From assembly GCF_022539505.1 (NCBI RefSeq), contig NC_061514.1, forward strand, positions 335,775,090 through 335,839,089: a stretch of 64,000 nucleotides of DNA, written 5' to 3'. The position numbers were made by a program, and so were the translations under genes. Below the pieces are notes generated by a model, which saw nothing but the letters and a program-made list of their open reading frames with translations, had not been told where the DNA came from and did no database searches. Below are positions 11,222 to 22,801 of this stretch, in pieces; within the stretch, counting starts at the first letter, position 1; every line of letters begins with the position of its first letter. The stretch comes from Lolium rigidum. Lineage: Eukaryota > Streptophyta > Magnoliopsida > Poales > Poaceae.

Positions 11222-12261
11222 AGGTTGAGAATCGTTGTGCGAAGTTTGTGCCATTGTCTGTTACTGGATGCTCTTGGAAGTAGTGTCTCAGCTTCCTGCT
11301 GCCTAGGAATACTCCGTAGGCTAACTTCTGAAAGTGAGGGTAGCGCTGTTTGGACTCCTTAAGGACTTCGCTAATATAGTAGACTGGCCTTTGGACTCCA
11401 TACTCGTGACCTTCTTCCTGTCGTTCCACCACGATGACGAGGCTGATGACCCTATTGGTAGCTGCCAGGTAAAGGAGCATAGGCTCTGACTCTCCTGGAG
11501 CTGCGAGGATAGGTGGGGAGGTGAGTATGTACTTCAACCCTTGAAGAGCTGCATCCGTTGCCTCGTCCCAGACAAACTTGTCTGTTTTCTTCAATAGCTT
11601 ATACAGGGGAAGTGCCTTCTCGCCAAGACGGCTAACAAACCTGCTGATTGCTGCGACACAACCAGTGAGCCGTTGCACATCTTTGAGACAAGTTGGCCTT
11701 TTTATGCACAAAATTACCTTGATTTTTTCCGGGTTTACTTCAATGCCCCTGTTAGAGACAATGAAGCCAAGGAGTTTTCCAGCTGGTACGCCAAAGACAC
11801 ACTTCAGCGGATTCAACATCATCTTGTACCGACGGAGATTCTCAAAGGTTTCTGTGAGATCGCTGATCAAGTCGGATCCTTTCCGAGTCATGACCGCGAT
11901 GTCGTCGACGTAGGCGTGTACGTTCCGGCCAATCCGGTCCTTCAAGCACCGCCGCATCGTACGTTGGTAGGTGGCACTGCGTTTTTCAAGCCAAAGGGCA
12001 TAGTAACATAGCAAGTAAGTGCCAAATGGGGTGATGAATGAGGTCGCCTTTTGGTCGGACTCCTTCATCCGGATCTCGGTGATACCCGGAATACGCATCA
12101 AGAAAACACAGAAGTTCCGCCCGCTGTCGAATCAATGACTTGGTCAATGCGCGGCGGGGAAACGGATCTTTCGGGCAATGTTTGTTCAAGCCGAGTAATC
12201 GATGCACATTCTTAGTATTTCAGAATTCTTTTTGGGTACAAGGACGGGATTTGCGACCCAA
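11222..12261 (-). pseudogene. Reverse transcriptase of the Tat element
   Basis: The region carries the YVDD-box core (NVHAYVDDIAVMTRKG, near 11900) followed by thumb and connection blocks (GKLLGFIVSNRGIEVNPEKI, DVQRLTGCVAAISRF, PILAAPGESEPMLLYLA), all typical of plant Ty3/gypsy enzymes. The upstream fingers/palm blocks, including the DAYSGYHQI-like segment near 12080-12100, lie in other frames, so several indels break the enzyme. At the 3' end HYFQEHPV is followed by an out-of-place TDNGTNFA copied from integrase. Confidence 0.85.
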
Positions 12262-12778
12262 TCGAGTGTGGATTACTTCTATTACAAAACCTGCCTCTAG
12301 TAACTTTGCTAATTCCATTCCTATGGCGCGGCGCTTCTTATCTCCAAAGCGTCGCATAGCTTGCTTCACCGGTTTAGCCCGGGTTTATGTTGAGGTAGTG
12401 CTCGGCGAGTTCCCTTGGTACTCCGGACATGTCAGAAGGTTGCCATGCGAAGATATCCATGTTAGCGCGGAGAAACTCGACGAGCGCGTCTTCCTATTTG
12501 GGGTCCACATGTTGGCTCCGACTGAGACCTGCTTGGTAGCGTCATCTTCCTTGAAGTTGACTTTCTTGGTCTCTATCGCGGCCCTGAAGGAGTTTTTCTG
12601 TTCGGAGATCTGCTTCTTGGTGGTCTGCATTTCAGTCGGATCCACCGCGGCTCTGTAGCCTTTCAGCTCTTCTCCAGATATCGCCCAACTCGCACTCATG
12701 AGCCTTTTTGTAGTCTCCGGATACGGTAATCATACCCTTAGGACCCGGAATCTTGAGCTTGTTGTAGATGTAGCACGC
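12262..12778 (-). pseudogene. Protease C-terminus and protease-RT linker of the Tat element
   Basis: Directly left of the nested element the minus-strand frame resumes protease sequence: CYIYNKLKIPGPKGMITVSG continues the HKFHARA end on the far side of the insertion without a missing base apart from the duplicated CACGC. After it come the linker blocks TEMQTTKKQISEQKNSFRAA and the pre-RT region. At least two frame changes are needed to read through. Confidence 0.75.
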
Positions 12779-14445
12779 TGATGTCTACGGGTGCTTCTAT
12801 TCTTGTAGACGGTGTTGGGCCTCCAAGAGCAGAGGTTTGTAGAACAGCAGCAAGTTTCCCTTAAGTGGATCACCCAAGGTTTATCGAACTCAGGGAGGAA
12901 GAGGTCAAAGATATCCCTCTCATGCAACCCTGCAACCACAAAGCAAGAAGTCTCTTGTGTCCCCAACACACCTAATAGGTGCACTAGTTCGGCGAAGAGA
13001 TAGTGAAATACGAGTGGTATGAATATATATGAGCAGTAGTAACGCAACGAGTAGTAACACGACAGTAGTAACGCAGTAAAACAATGAAACAAGCAATAGC
13101 AGGTATTTAGGAACAAGGCCTAGGGAATAGACTTTCACTAGTGGACACTCTCAACTTTGATCACATAACAGAATAGATAAATGCATACTCTACACTCTCT
13201 TGTTGGATGATGAACACATTGCGTAGGATTACACGAACCCTCAATGCCGGAGTTAACAAGCTCCACAATTCAATGTTCATATTTAAATAACCTTAGAGTG
13301 CATGAAAGATCAACACGACTAAACCAAGTACTAACATAGCATGCACACTGTCACCTTCACACTATGTAGGAGGAATAGATCACATCAATACCATCATAGC
13401 AATAGTTAACTTCATAATCTACAACAGATCACAATCATAGCCTATGCCAAGTACTAACACGGATGCACACACTGTCACCATTACACCGTGCAGGAGGAAT
13501 AAAACTACTTTAATAACATCACTAGAGTAGCACATAGATAAATTGTGATACAAAACACATTGCAATCATAAAGAGATATAAATAAGCACTTCACTATGCC
13601 ATTCATAACAGGTGAATAAGTATTCTGTGAAATATAGCCTAAGAGACCCACACGGTGCACACACTCGTCACCTTTACACACGTGGGACAAGGAGTCTCCG
13701 GAGATCACATAAGTAAAACCCACTTGACTAGCATAATGACATCTAGATTACAAGCATCATCATATGAATCTCAATCATGTAAGGCAGCTCATGAGATTAT
13801 TGTATTGAAGTACATAGGAGAGAGAAGAACCACATAGCTACCGGTACAGCCCGAGCCTCGATGGAGAACTACTCCCTCCTCATGGGAGACAGCAGCGTTG
13901 ATGAACATGGCGGTGGTGTCGATGGAGGAGCCTTCCGGGGGCACTTCCCCGTCCCGGCGGCGTGCCGGAACAGAGACTCCTGTCCCACAGATCTTGGCTT
14001 CGCGATGGCGGCGGCTCTGGAAGGTTTCTCGTACCGTGGCTTTTCCGTCTCGAGGTTTTAGGTCTGGGACCTTTATATAGGCGAAGAGGCGGAGTCGGAA
14101 GGTCAACGGGGCGACGACACCATAAGGCGGCGCGGCCAGGGCCTGGGCCGCGCCGGCCTATCATCTGGGGCCTGTGTGGCCCCCTCCGGCGACTCTCGGG
14201 TGTTCCGGATGCTTCCGGGCAAAATAGGAACACGGGCGTTGATTTCGTCCAATTCCGAGAATATTTCGTTACTAGGATTTCGAAACCAAAAACAGCAGAA
14301 AACGAGGACCGGCACTTCGGCATCTTGTTAATAGGTTAGTTCCAGAAAATGCACGAATATGACACAAAGTGTGATAAAACATGTAGATATCATCAATAAT
14401 GTGGCATGGAACACAAGAAATTATCAATACGTCGGAGACGTATCA
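12779..14445 (-). repeat. 3' LTR of nested element T1
   Basis: Minus strand starts TGATACGTCTCCGACG and ends GTAGACATCA. Against the right LTR it has an extra GTAGTAACA-type repeat unit near 13030-13075 and scattered substitutions. Confidence 0.92.
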
Positions 14446-14460
14446 GCATCCCCAAGCTTA
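14446..14460 (-). other. Polypurine tract of T1
   Basis: TAAGCTTGGGGATGC on the minus strand directly precedes the 3' LTR. The same word precedes the LTR of copy T2 at 45340. Just upstream, CTGCTCGGGACGAGCAG forms a hairpin. Confidence 0.75.
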
Positions 14461-17032
14461 GTTCCTGCTCGTCCCGAGCAGGTAAACGATAACAAAGATA
14501 ATTTCTGGAGTGACATGCCATCATAAACTTGATCAATACAATTGTAAAGTATATGTAATGAATGCAGCGATCAAAACAATGGTAATGACATGAGTAAAAA
14601 AATGAATCATAAAGCAAAGACTTTTCATGAATAGTACTTTCAAGACAAGCATCAATAAGTCTTGCATAAGAGTTAACTCATAAAGCAATAAATTAAAGTA
14701 AAGGTATTGAAGCAACAGAAAGGAAGATTAAGTTTCAGCGGTTGCTTTCAACTTATAACATGTATATCTCATGGATAATTGTCAACATAGAGTAATATAA
14801 CAAATGCAATATGCAAGTATGTAAGAATCAATGCACAGTTCACACAAGTGTTTGCTTCTTGAGGTGGAGAGAGATAGGTGAACTGACTCAACATAAAAGT
14901 AAAAGAATGGTCCTTCAAAGAGGAAAGCATCGATTGCTATATTTGTGCTAGAGCTTTTATTTTGAAAACATGAAACAATTTTGTCAACGGTAGTAATAAA
15001 GCATATGAGTTATGTAAATTATATCTTACAAGTTGCAAGCCTCATGCATAGTATACTAATAGTGCCCGCACCTTGTCCTAATTAGCTTGGACTACCGGAT
15101 CATCGCAATACACATGTTTTAACCAAGTGTCACAATGGGGTACCTCCATGCCGCCTCGTACAAAGGTCTAAGGAGAAAGCTCGCATTTTGGATTTCTCGC
15201 TTTTGATTATTCTCAACTTAGACATCCATACCGGGACAACATGGACAACAGATAATGGACTCCTCTTTAATGCATAAGCATGTGGCAACAATTATTATTC
15301 TCATATGAGATTTAGGATATATGTCCAAAACTGAAACTTCCACCATGAATCATGGCTTTAGTTAGCGGCCCAATGTTCTTCTCTAACAATATGTATGCTC
15401 CAACCATTAAGGTGGTAGATCTCTCTTACTTCGGACAAGACGGACATGCATAGCAACTCACATGATATTCAACAAAGAATAGTTGATGGCGTCCCAGAAA
15501 CATGGTTATCGCACAACAAGCAACTTAATAAGAGATAAAGTGCATAAGTACATATTCAATACCACAATAGTTTTTAGGCTATTTGTCCCATGAGCTATAT
15601 ATTGTAAAGGCGAATGATGGAATTTAAAGGTAGCACTCAAGCAATTTACTTTGGAATGGCGGAGAAATACCATGTAGTAGGTAGGTATGGTAGACACAAA
15701 TGGCATAGTGGTTGGCTCAAGGTTTTTGGATGCATGAGAAGTATTCCCTCTCGATACAAGGCTTAGGCTAGCAAGGCTATTTGAAACAAACACAAGGATG
15801 AACCGGTGCAGCAAAATTCACATAAAAGACATATTGAAAACATTATAAGACTCTACACCGTCTTTCTTGTTGTTCAAAACTCAATACTAGAAATTATCTA
15901 GACTTTAGAGAGACCAAATATGCAAACCAAATTTTAGCTAGCTCTAGGTGTTTCTTCATTAATGGGTGCAAAGTATATGATGCAAGAGCTTAAACATGAG
16001 CACAACAATTGCCAAGTATCAAGTTATTCAAGACATCATACCAATTACTACATGTAGCATTTTCCGTTTCCAACCATATAAAAATGAACGAAGCAGTTTT
16101 AACCTTCGCCATGAACACTAAAAGATAAAACGAAGAACACATGTGTTCATATGAACCAGCGGAGCGTGTCTCTCTCCCACACAAGCATGAATTTATTCAG
16201 AGAATGAAAATAACAAAACGAAAATAAAAGCACACGGACGCTCCAAGTAAAGTACATAAGATGTGACCGAATAAAAATATAGTTTCAAGAGAAGGAACCT
16301 GATAATTTGTCGATGAAGAAGGGGATGCCTTGGGCATCCCCAAGCTTATATGCTTGAGTCTTCTTGAAATATGCAGGGGTGAACCACCGGGGCATCCCCA
16401 AGCTTAGACTTTTCACTCTTCTTGATCATAGTATATCATCCTCCTCTCTTGACCCTTGAAAACTTCCTCCACACCAAACTCGAAACAAACTCATTAGAGG
16501 GTTAGTGCATAATTAAAAATTCACATGTTCAGAGGTTACACAATCATTCTTAACACTTCTGGACATTACTCAAAGCTACTGGAAGGTAATGGAACAAAGA
16601 AATCCATCCAACACAGCGAAAGAAGCAATGCGAAATAAAAGGCAGAATCTGTCAAAACAGAACAGTCCGTAAAGACGAATTTTAAAATGGCACCATACTT
16701 GCTCAGATGAAAATGCTCAAATTGAATGAAAGTTGCGTACATATCTGAGGATCACTCACGTAAATTGGCATAATTTTCTGAGTTACCTACAGAGAATTAG
16801 GCCCAGATTCGTGACAGCAAAGAAATCTGTTTCTGCGCAGTAATCCAAATCTAGTATGACTTTACTATCAAAGACTTTACTTGGCACAACAATGCAACAA
16901 AATTAAGATAAGGAGAGGTTGCTACAGTAGTAACAACTTCCAAGACACAAATATAAAATAGAGGTACTGTAGCAAAATAAACACATGGGTTATCTCCCAA
17001 AAAGTTCTTTCTTTATAGCCGTTAAGATGGGC
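14461..17032 (-). other. Non-coding internal region of T1
   Basis: AT-rich sequence without a supported gene. It is collinear with the internal parts of T2 (36659-37583 plus 44365-45339) and T3 (62242-62913), so it is a conserved but non-coding part of this family. GCATCCCCAAGC words recur at about 16336 and 16391. Confidence 0.8.
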
Positions 17033-17737
17033 TCAGCAGTTTTTATGACGTACTCGCAAGAAATAGTAGTTGAAGCAAAAGAGAGCATCAAGAAGCAAAT
17101 TCAAAACACATTTAAGTCTAACATGCTTCCTATGCATAGGAACCTTGTAAATAAACAAGTTCATGAAGAGCAAAGTGACAAGCATAGGAAGATAAAACAA
17201 GTGTAGCTTCAAAAATTTCAGCACATAGAGAAGCATTTTAGTAACATGAAAATTTCTACAACCATATTTTCCTCTCTCATAATAACTTTCAGTAGTAACA
17301 TGAGCAAACTCAACAATATAACTATCACATAAAGCATTCTTATCATGAGTCTCATGCATAAAATTATTACTCTCCACATAGGCATAATCAATTTTATTAG
17401 TTGTAGTGGGAGCAAATTCAACAAAGTAGCTATCATTATTATTCTCATCAAGTGTAGGAGGCATAGTATAATCACAACAAAATTTACTCTCCATAGTAGG
17501 TGGCACCAAAAGACCACTATCATTATAATCATCATATATGGGAGGGAAAGTATCATCAAAGAAAATTTTCTCCTCAATGCTTGGGGGACTAAAAAGATCA
17601 TGAAAACCAGCTTCCCCAAGCTTAGAACTTTCTATATCATTATCAACAATGGTGTTCAAAGCGTTCATACTAATATTACTACCAAGCATGCAAATAAGGT
17701 TCCATAGGTTTTTTAATTTTCGCATCAAACCATCCAT
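17033..17737 (-). CDS. Hypothetical ORF of element T1 (234 codons)
   Basis: Open reading frame starting about 200 bases after the primer-binding site, in the place where gag is expected. The N-terminal half is acidic and rich in Asp, Asn and Tyr (IFFDDTFPPIYDDYNDSG, YTMPPTLDENNNDSYFVEF); the C-terminal third is hydrophobic, rich in Leu, Phe and Tyr with some Cys. There is no zinc knuckle, no gag domain and no polymerase motif. Overlapping ORFs on both strands are shadows. I do not recognise a function. The matching position in copy T3 (62914-63567) holds a clearly different ORF. It may be a domesticated or cargo sequence, or a chance reading frame in AT-rich DNA. Confidence 0.45.
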   Translation of the reverse strand: MDGLMRKLKNLWNLICMLGSNISMNALNTIVDNDIESSKLGEAGFHDLFSPPSIEEKIFFDDTFPPIYDDYNDSGLLVPPTMESKFCCDYTMPPTLDENNNDSYFVEFAPTTTNKIDYAYVESNNFMHETHDKNALCDSYIVEFAHVTTESYYERGKYGCRNFHVTKMLLYVLKFLKLHLFYLPMLVTLLFMNLFIYKVPMHRKHVRLKCVLNLLLDALFCFNYYFLRVRHKNC

Positions 17738-17911
17738 GTCTTAAATCAGGAAATAGAATAAGAAGCTCATTGTCGTCCATTATGCCAAACTAGTGTAAAC
17801 AAGAAACAAAAAGATGCAATTGCAGGATCTAAAGGAAATAGCTTCGAGTACTTACAACGACGAAAATAGCTTAGTAGCCGAGATCCGGAGTGTGAGTACC
17901 TTTTACCTTTC

Positions 17912-17930
17912 CTCACGACAGCGGCGCCGG
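17912..17930 (-). other. Primer-binding site of T1
   Basis: CCGGCGCCGCTGTCGTGAGG-type sequence on the minus strand, nine bases after the 5' LTR. It resembles the TGGCGCCG-type sites of plant gypsy elements, with the first bases changed. Confidence 0.6.
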
Positions 17931-17939
17931 AAAATAGCT

Positions 17940-19591
17940 TGATGTCTACGGGTGCTTCTATTCTTGTAGACGGTGTTGGGCCTCCAAGAGCGGAGGTTTG
18001 TAGAACAGCGACAAGTTTCCCTTAAGTGGATCACCCAAGGTTTATCGAACTCGGGGAGGAAGAGGTCAAAGATATCCCTCTCATGCAACCCCGCAACCAC
18101 AAAGCAAGAAGTCTCTTGTGTCCCCAACACACCTAATAGGTGCACTAGTTCGGCGAAGAGATAGTGAAATACAGGTGGTATGAATATATATGAGCAGTAG
18201 TAACGCAGCAGTAGTAACGCAGTAAAACAGTAAACAAGCAATAGCAGTATTTAGGAACAAGGCCTAGGGAATAGACTTTCACTAGTGGACACTCTCAACT
18301 TTGATCACATAACAGAATAGATAAATGCATACTCTACACTCTCTTGTTGGATGATGAACACATTGCGTAGGATTACACGAACCCTCAATGCCGGAGTTAA
18401 CAAGCTCCACAATTCAATGTTCATATTTAAATAACCTTAGAGTGCATGAAAGATCAACACGACTAAACCAAGTACTAACACAGCATGCACACTTGTCACC
18501 TTCACACTATGTAGGAGGAATAGATCACATCAATACCATCATAGCAATAGTTAACTTCATAATCTACAAGAGATCACAATCATAGCCTACGCCAAGTACT
18601 AACACGGATGCACACACTGTCACTATTACACCGTGCAGGAGGAATAAAACTACTTTAATAACATCACTAGAGTAGCACATAGATAAATTGTGATACAAAA
18701 CACATTGCAATCATAAAGAGATATAAATAAGCACTTCACTATGCCATTCATAACAGTGAATAAGTATTCTGTGAAATAGAGCCTAAGAGACCCACACGGT
18801 GCACACACTGTCACCTTTACACACGTGGGACAAGGAGTCTCCGGATATCACATAAGTAAAACCCACTTGACTAGCATAATGACATCTAGATTACAAGCAT
18901 CATCATATGAATCTCAATCATGTAAGGCAGCTCATGAGATTATTGTATTGAAGTACATAGGAGAGAGATGAACCACATAGCTACCGGTACAGCCCCGAGC
19001 CTCGATGGAGAACTACTCCCTCCTCATGGGAGACATCAGCGTTGATGAAGATGGCGGTGGTGTCGATGGAGAAGCCTTCGGGGGCACTTCCCCGTCCCGG
19101 CGGTGTGCCGGAACAGAGACTCCTGTCCCCCAGATCTTGGCTTCGCGATGGCGGCGGCTCTGGAAGGTTTCTCGTACCGTGGCTTTTTCGTCTCGAGGTT
19201 TTAGGTCTGGGACCTTTATATAGGCGAAGAGGCGGAGTCAAAAGGTCAACGGGGCGACGACACCATAAGGCGGCGCGGCCAGGGCCTGGGCCGCGCCGGC
19301 CTATCATCTGGGGCCTGTGTGGCCCCCCTCTGGTGACTCTCGGGTGTTCTAGATGCTTCCGGGCAAAATAGGAACATGGGCGTTGATTTCGTCCAATTCC
19401 GAGAATATTTCGTTACTAGGATTTCTGAAACCAAAAACAGCAGAAAACAGGAACTGGCACTTCGGCATCTTGTTAATAGGTTAGTTCCAGAAAATGCACG
19501 AATATGACATAAAGTGTGCATAAAACATGTAGATATCATCAATAATGTGGCATGGAACACAAGAAATTATCGATATGTCGGAGACGTATCA
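17940..19591 (-). repeat. 5' LTR of nested element T1
   Basis: Direct copy of 12779-14445 with the same TG...CA ends. It abuts the target duplication CACGC at 19592. Confidence 0.92.
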
Positions 19592-20001
19592 CACGCTCTC
19601 GCGTGGAACTTGTGGTAGGTGGGCCTGCCGAAGATGACGTGGTAGGAGCTCTTGAAGGGCACAACCTCAAACGTGATCTTCTCTTCGCGGAAATTGTGAA
19701 CATCGCCGAAGGCCAGGGGAAGTGTGATGCTGCCGAGGGAATTCGCCTTCTTACCCGGAACCACGCCATGAAACTCAGTGTTGCTGTGTTTGAGCTGTTC
19801 CTTGGTGAGGTTCATCCGCTCTAGAGTCTCCAGGTACATGATGTTCAAGCTGGCTCCACCATCCATGAGGCACTTGGAGAAGTCATACCCGTCTATGCGG
19901 GGACTTACAACCAAGGCGTAGCATTCTTTTGGCACAATGGCGGGGTGATCCTCCCTGTCAAATGTGCACGGGACTTCCGACCACCTGACATACTGCGGCA
20001 C
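19592..20001 (-). pseudogene. Retropepsin-type protease of the Tat element, split by T1
   Basis: Aspartic protease that would cut the gag-pol polyprotein. The active-site block is KCLMDGGASLNIMYLETL: DGGAS stands where retroviral enzymes have D-T/S-G, as is usual in Tat and other plant gypsy lineages. The flap and C-terminal blocks follow (LGSITLPLAFGD, YHVIFGRPTYHKFHARA). The frame is then cut by the nested element and resumes at 12778. It overlaps the end of gag in a different frame. Confidence 0.85.
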
Positions 20002-22743
20002 AGCCGGAACCCGTGGCGTTCAGGATCCGGGTAGCTGACTTGGTAGCGCGGACTGTTGGGGTTCCGAGGAAAGTGTGGTAAGCCCCCACGCTCTTTTTTC
20101 TCGAATGGGTTGGATTTACTCGCGGACCCCGACTTGGGATCCGGCGAGTTATCATCCTCATCCATCGCCTCGGAACTGTCTTCCTCTTTGTCCTTGTTCT
20201 TGCCCTTGCCTCCCTTGCCGCGTGGGCGGTGCTTCCGGGCTCGCTTGTATCCCGCCTCCGGGTCGTTCTTTAGATCATTGACCCACTTGCAGTTGCGGTT
20301 GGTGTGAGTGGACTTCCCTGTAACCGGATCCAGGTGGGCCAGGCAGGGCATGTCTCTGTACTCCTCGTAGGTTTGCGGGGCGCGGGATCCGCCAGCTGTG
20401 ACGTCAGTGCCTTGCTGCTGACCCCTGCCGGCCCCGCCTCCACGGCCGCGTCCTCTTCCGCCTCCTGAACCTCCGCGTTGGAACACCATGGCGACCATCT
20501 CGGATCCGCCACTCTTCTGGTCATCAGGGTTCTTGCGTTTATGGCTGCTGCTGTTGCTGTTATCACAGTTCTTCTTTTGTTGATGTAGGGGGATTGCTGT
20601 AGCTGCGAGATCACCGCCTGCGTCATCATCGGCGGCAGTATGGTCACTGGTAATGGAGATCATTTCATCCAAAGTCGGTTTATTTGGGTTAGCCAAACAA
20701 GTGAGCTTATGCCTCGGCAATCCTCCTCTCTGCAGATCCACCAATGAAGGCGTACATGGCGGTGGTGTGGTCGACATTTTCGCACTCGTTCCTGCATGCC
20801 AACCATCGTGTGAGGAAGTGTCTTGAGGATTCTCCCTTCTTCTGGATACAAGCTTGTAAGTCGCTTGCCGTGGCAGGTCTTTTGTAGGTGCCTCTGAAGT
20901 GTTTCTCGAAAGTGGTTTTCAGGTCAAACCAGCAAAAGATGGAGTTCTTCTCGAGGTCGCTGAGCCAGATCCGGGCTGGACCTACAAGGTATAACTGGAG
21001 CATGCGGCAGGCGATATTAGGGGTTCCTCCGGCAAAGGTTACTGCATTATAGTAATCCTCAATCCAGGTATCCGGCCTTTCGGTGCCATCATAATGCTTC
21101 AGGTTTCCGGGTAGCTTGAGGTTCATCCTTGGCTTTGGTTCCTCTCGAATCATCCTGCCAAAGCACTTCAGATCGATGTAGTCGGTTCTGCGCGCGTCGC
21201 GCGAGCCGTGGCGAGGGGACTGCGAACGAGAGCGAGATCTCTGGCCACCGCCTCCGCCTCCACCTCCGCCGCCACCGCTCGGTGGTGGTGAGGGAGACCT
21301 GTGAGGGGGTCGATCCGACTTCTTGCTTCCGCCTTCAGATTCTCCTCGGCCTTCCCGGTGTTGGCTCCGGCTCCTGCGGCTGCCTTCGCCGTGGCGCTGG
21401 CTGCCCTGGTCGTTCCGGCTCCGGCGAGGTTCCGGGTCGCGCTCCTCATTCCGACTCCTCCTAGGCTCGGGCTCACGATCGTTGTTCTGGTTCCGGCGAG
21501 GTTCCGGCGTGCGCTCCCTGTTTCGTTTCTTGAGGGCAGCACGTTGTCGCGGATAACAATTCCACCATGCCCCTGGGGCCTGGTGTTTCCGGCTGGACTA
21601 CGACGACGAGGGGGACGCGGGAAACCATTGGGCGGAGGAGAGGGGTTGCGGTACTTGTCCCGTCCAGAGTACATTGCATCCTTTCCCTTTCTTGGATCTG
21701 ACGGAGGCGTCCTTGATGGGACGGGGATTGGATTTGGGTGTTCTCTGGCTTTCCTTCTGCGTTCGAAGATCCGGTTCGCGATTCGTCATCTCGATGGCGA
21801 TTGTCGTGGGCGTCCTTCTGCGCAGTGGAGACGCAATGCTCCGGGTTAGATTCCAACTTGCGCGAAGTGTCTGCCTTGCTCTGCTGCCTCATTGCTGAAG
21901 CGACGAGCGTGCGAACGTAGTTGATATCAACCTCTTCGTCCTTCTTTTTCAGGAGCTCCGCCGCTTTTAGCATGTTATCCTTTGGAGTTTCCAGCGGCTG
22001 CTGCTCTGCAGGTGTGGCGAAGTTGATCCTGCGGGTTCCTGCTGATCCAGCTGTGCCACGGTTGCGAGAACCTGCCTGGGCTGGGCGGAGTCGACGTCGG
22101 GTTGCTCACCGTATCCGTATTCTTTTACTTTCCGGTCGAATTCTTCAGTGTCCATGGAGTCCCCTGACATTGGGCTTAGGTTGCCGAGGATTGATTCCTC
22201 AAGGTTTCCGGCACCCTCTTGCTCCGGAGCGTTGCTTTCTCCGACAACCTCGTGCGGATCCGGAGCGACAACGTTTTCCGGCGCCTCATCCTGCGCGGGT
22301 CCAGCTCCGACTTCTTGAGGGGCGGCTCCGGCGGTATGGGCTATGAAGTGCACAAAGTGACACCTTTGCTTTTCTAACACCTGGGAAACCCAGGCGGATC
22401 TCCATTGGTCTTCCACCGTTATTTCCTGCTCGGGGGCGGATTGGGTGGGTTTTGATTTTTCCAGATCTAAAGCGGAATCTTCCTTAGGAAGTTCCTGCGT
22501 TTCAGATCGGATCTTCGCGACTGCGTCCCGCTCGGCGGCGGTCGCGTCAGCGCTACTTACCAGTGGGTTTCCGTCGGAATCGACGGTTTCCCCGATGAAG
22601 ATGTGAATGCCGCCTATCGGGACGATGGAGAGCTTGACGGGGTCGGTTCTAGCCGGAATCCAGCACTCATCCGGTGGGACGATCGGCAGATTTCCGGCGT
22701 AAAGGACACGCCCCACAGCGATGGTGTCGTCGAAACTTCCCAT
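19990..22743 (-). pseudogene. gag of the Tat element, frameshifted
   Basis: Structural protein forming the virus-like particle. The likely start is ATG at 22743 (MGSFDDTIAVGRVLYAGNLP), shortly after the primer-binding site. Parts in order: an acidic N-terminal region (21967-22743), an Arg/Ser/Pro-rich region (21168-21674), the conserved retrotransposon gag domain (20707-21153; GTERPDTWIEDYYNAVTFAG, LYLVGPARIWLSDL, FEKHFRGTYKRP), and a basic Gly/Arg-rich nucleocapsid-like region (19990-20640) with CLAHLDPVTGKSTHTNRNC, which resembles a degenerate zinc knuckle. These parts lie in different frames, so at least three indels have broken the gene. Confidence 0.85.
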
Positions 22744-22781
22744 GGCGGAACCCTCCCGATTCCGGCCTCCAGACGCCGCGA

Positions 22782-22799
22782 GCCCCACGGTGGGCGCCA
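22782..22799 (-). other. Primer-binding site of the Tat element
   Basis: TGGCGCCCACCGTGGGGC on the minus strand, two bases inside the 5' LTR. The TGGCGCC start is complementary to a tRNA 3' end, as in many plant gypsy elements. Confidence 0.8.
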
Positions 22800-22801
22800 G
22801 C

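Larger units (their letters stand above)
12779..19591 (-). mobile_element. Nested LTR retroelement of the TGATACGTCTCC family (copy T1)
   Basis: Two highly similar LTRs (12779-14445 and 17940-19591), TG...CA ends and a perfect 5-bp target duplication CACGC (12774-12778 and 19592-19596) define a complete 6.8-kb insertion inside the protease gene of the Tat element. It is oriented leftwards: primer-binding site beside the right LTR, polypurine tract beside the left. Internal sequence encodes no reverse transcriptase or integrase, only one ORF of unknown function, so it is non-autonomous. The few LTR differences (base changes and short indels in a GTAGTAACGCA repeat) suggest it is younger than its host element. 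Confidence 0.93.

Noticed and set aside
17345..17707. Plus-strand open frame of 120 codons
   Set aside because: Antisense shadow of the T1 ORF at 17033-17737, made of low-complexity Ile/Thr residues.
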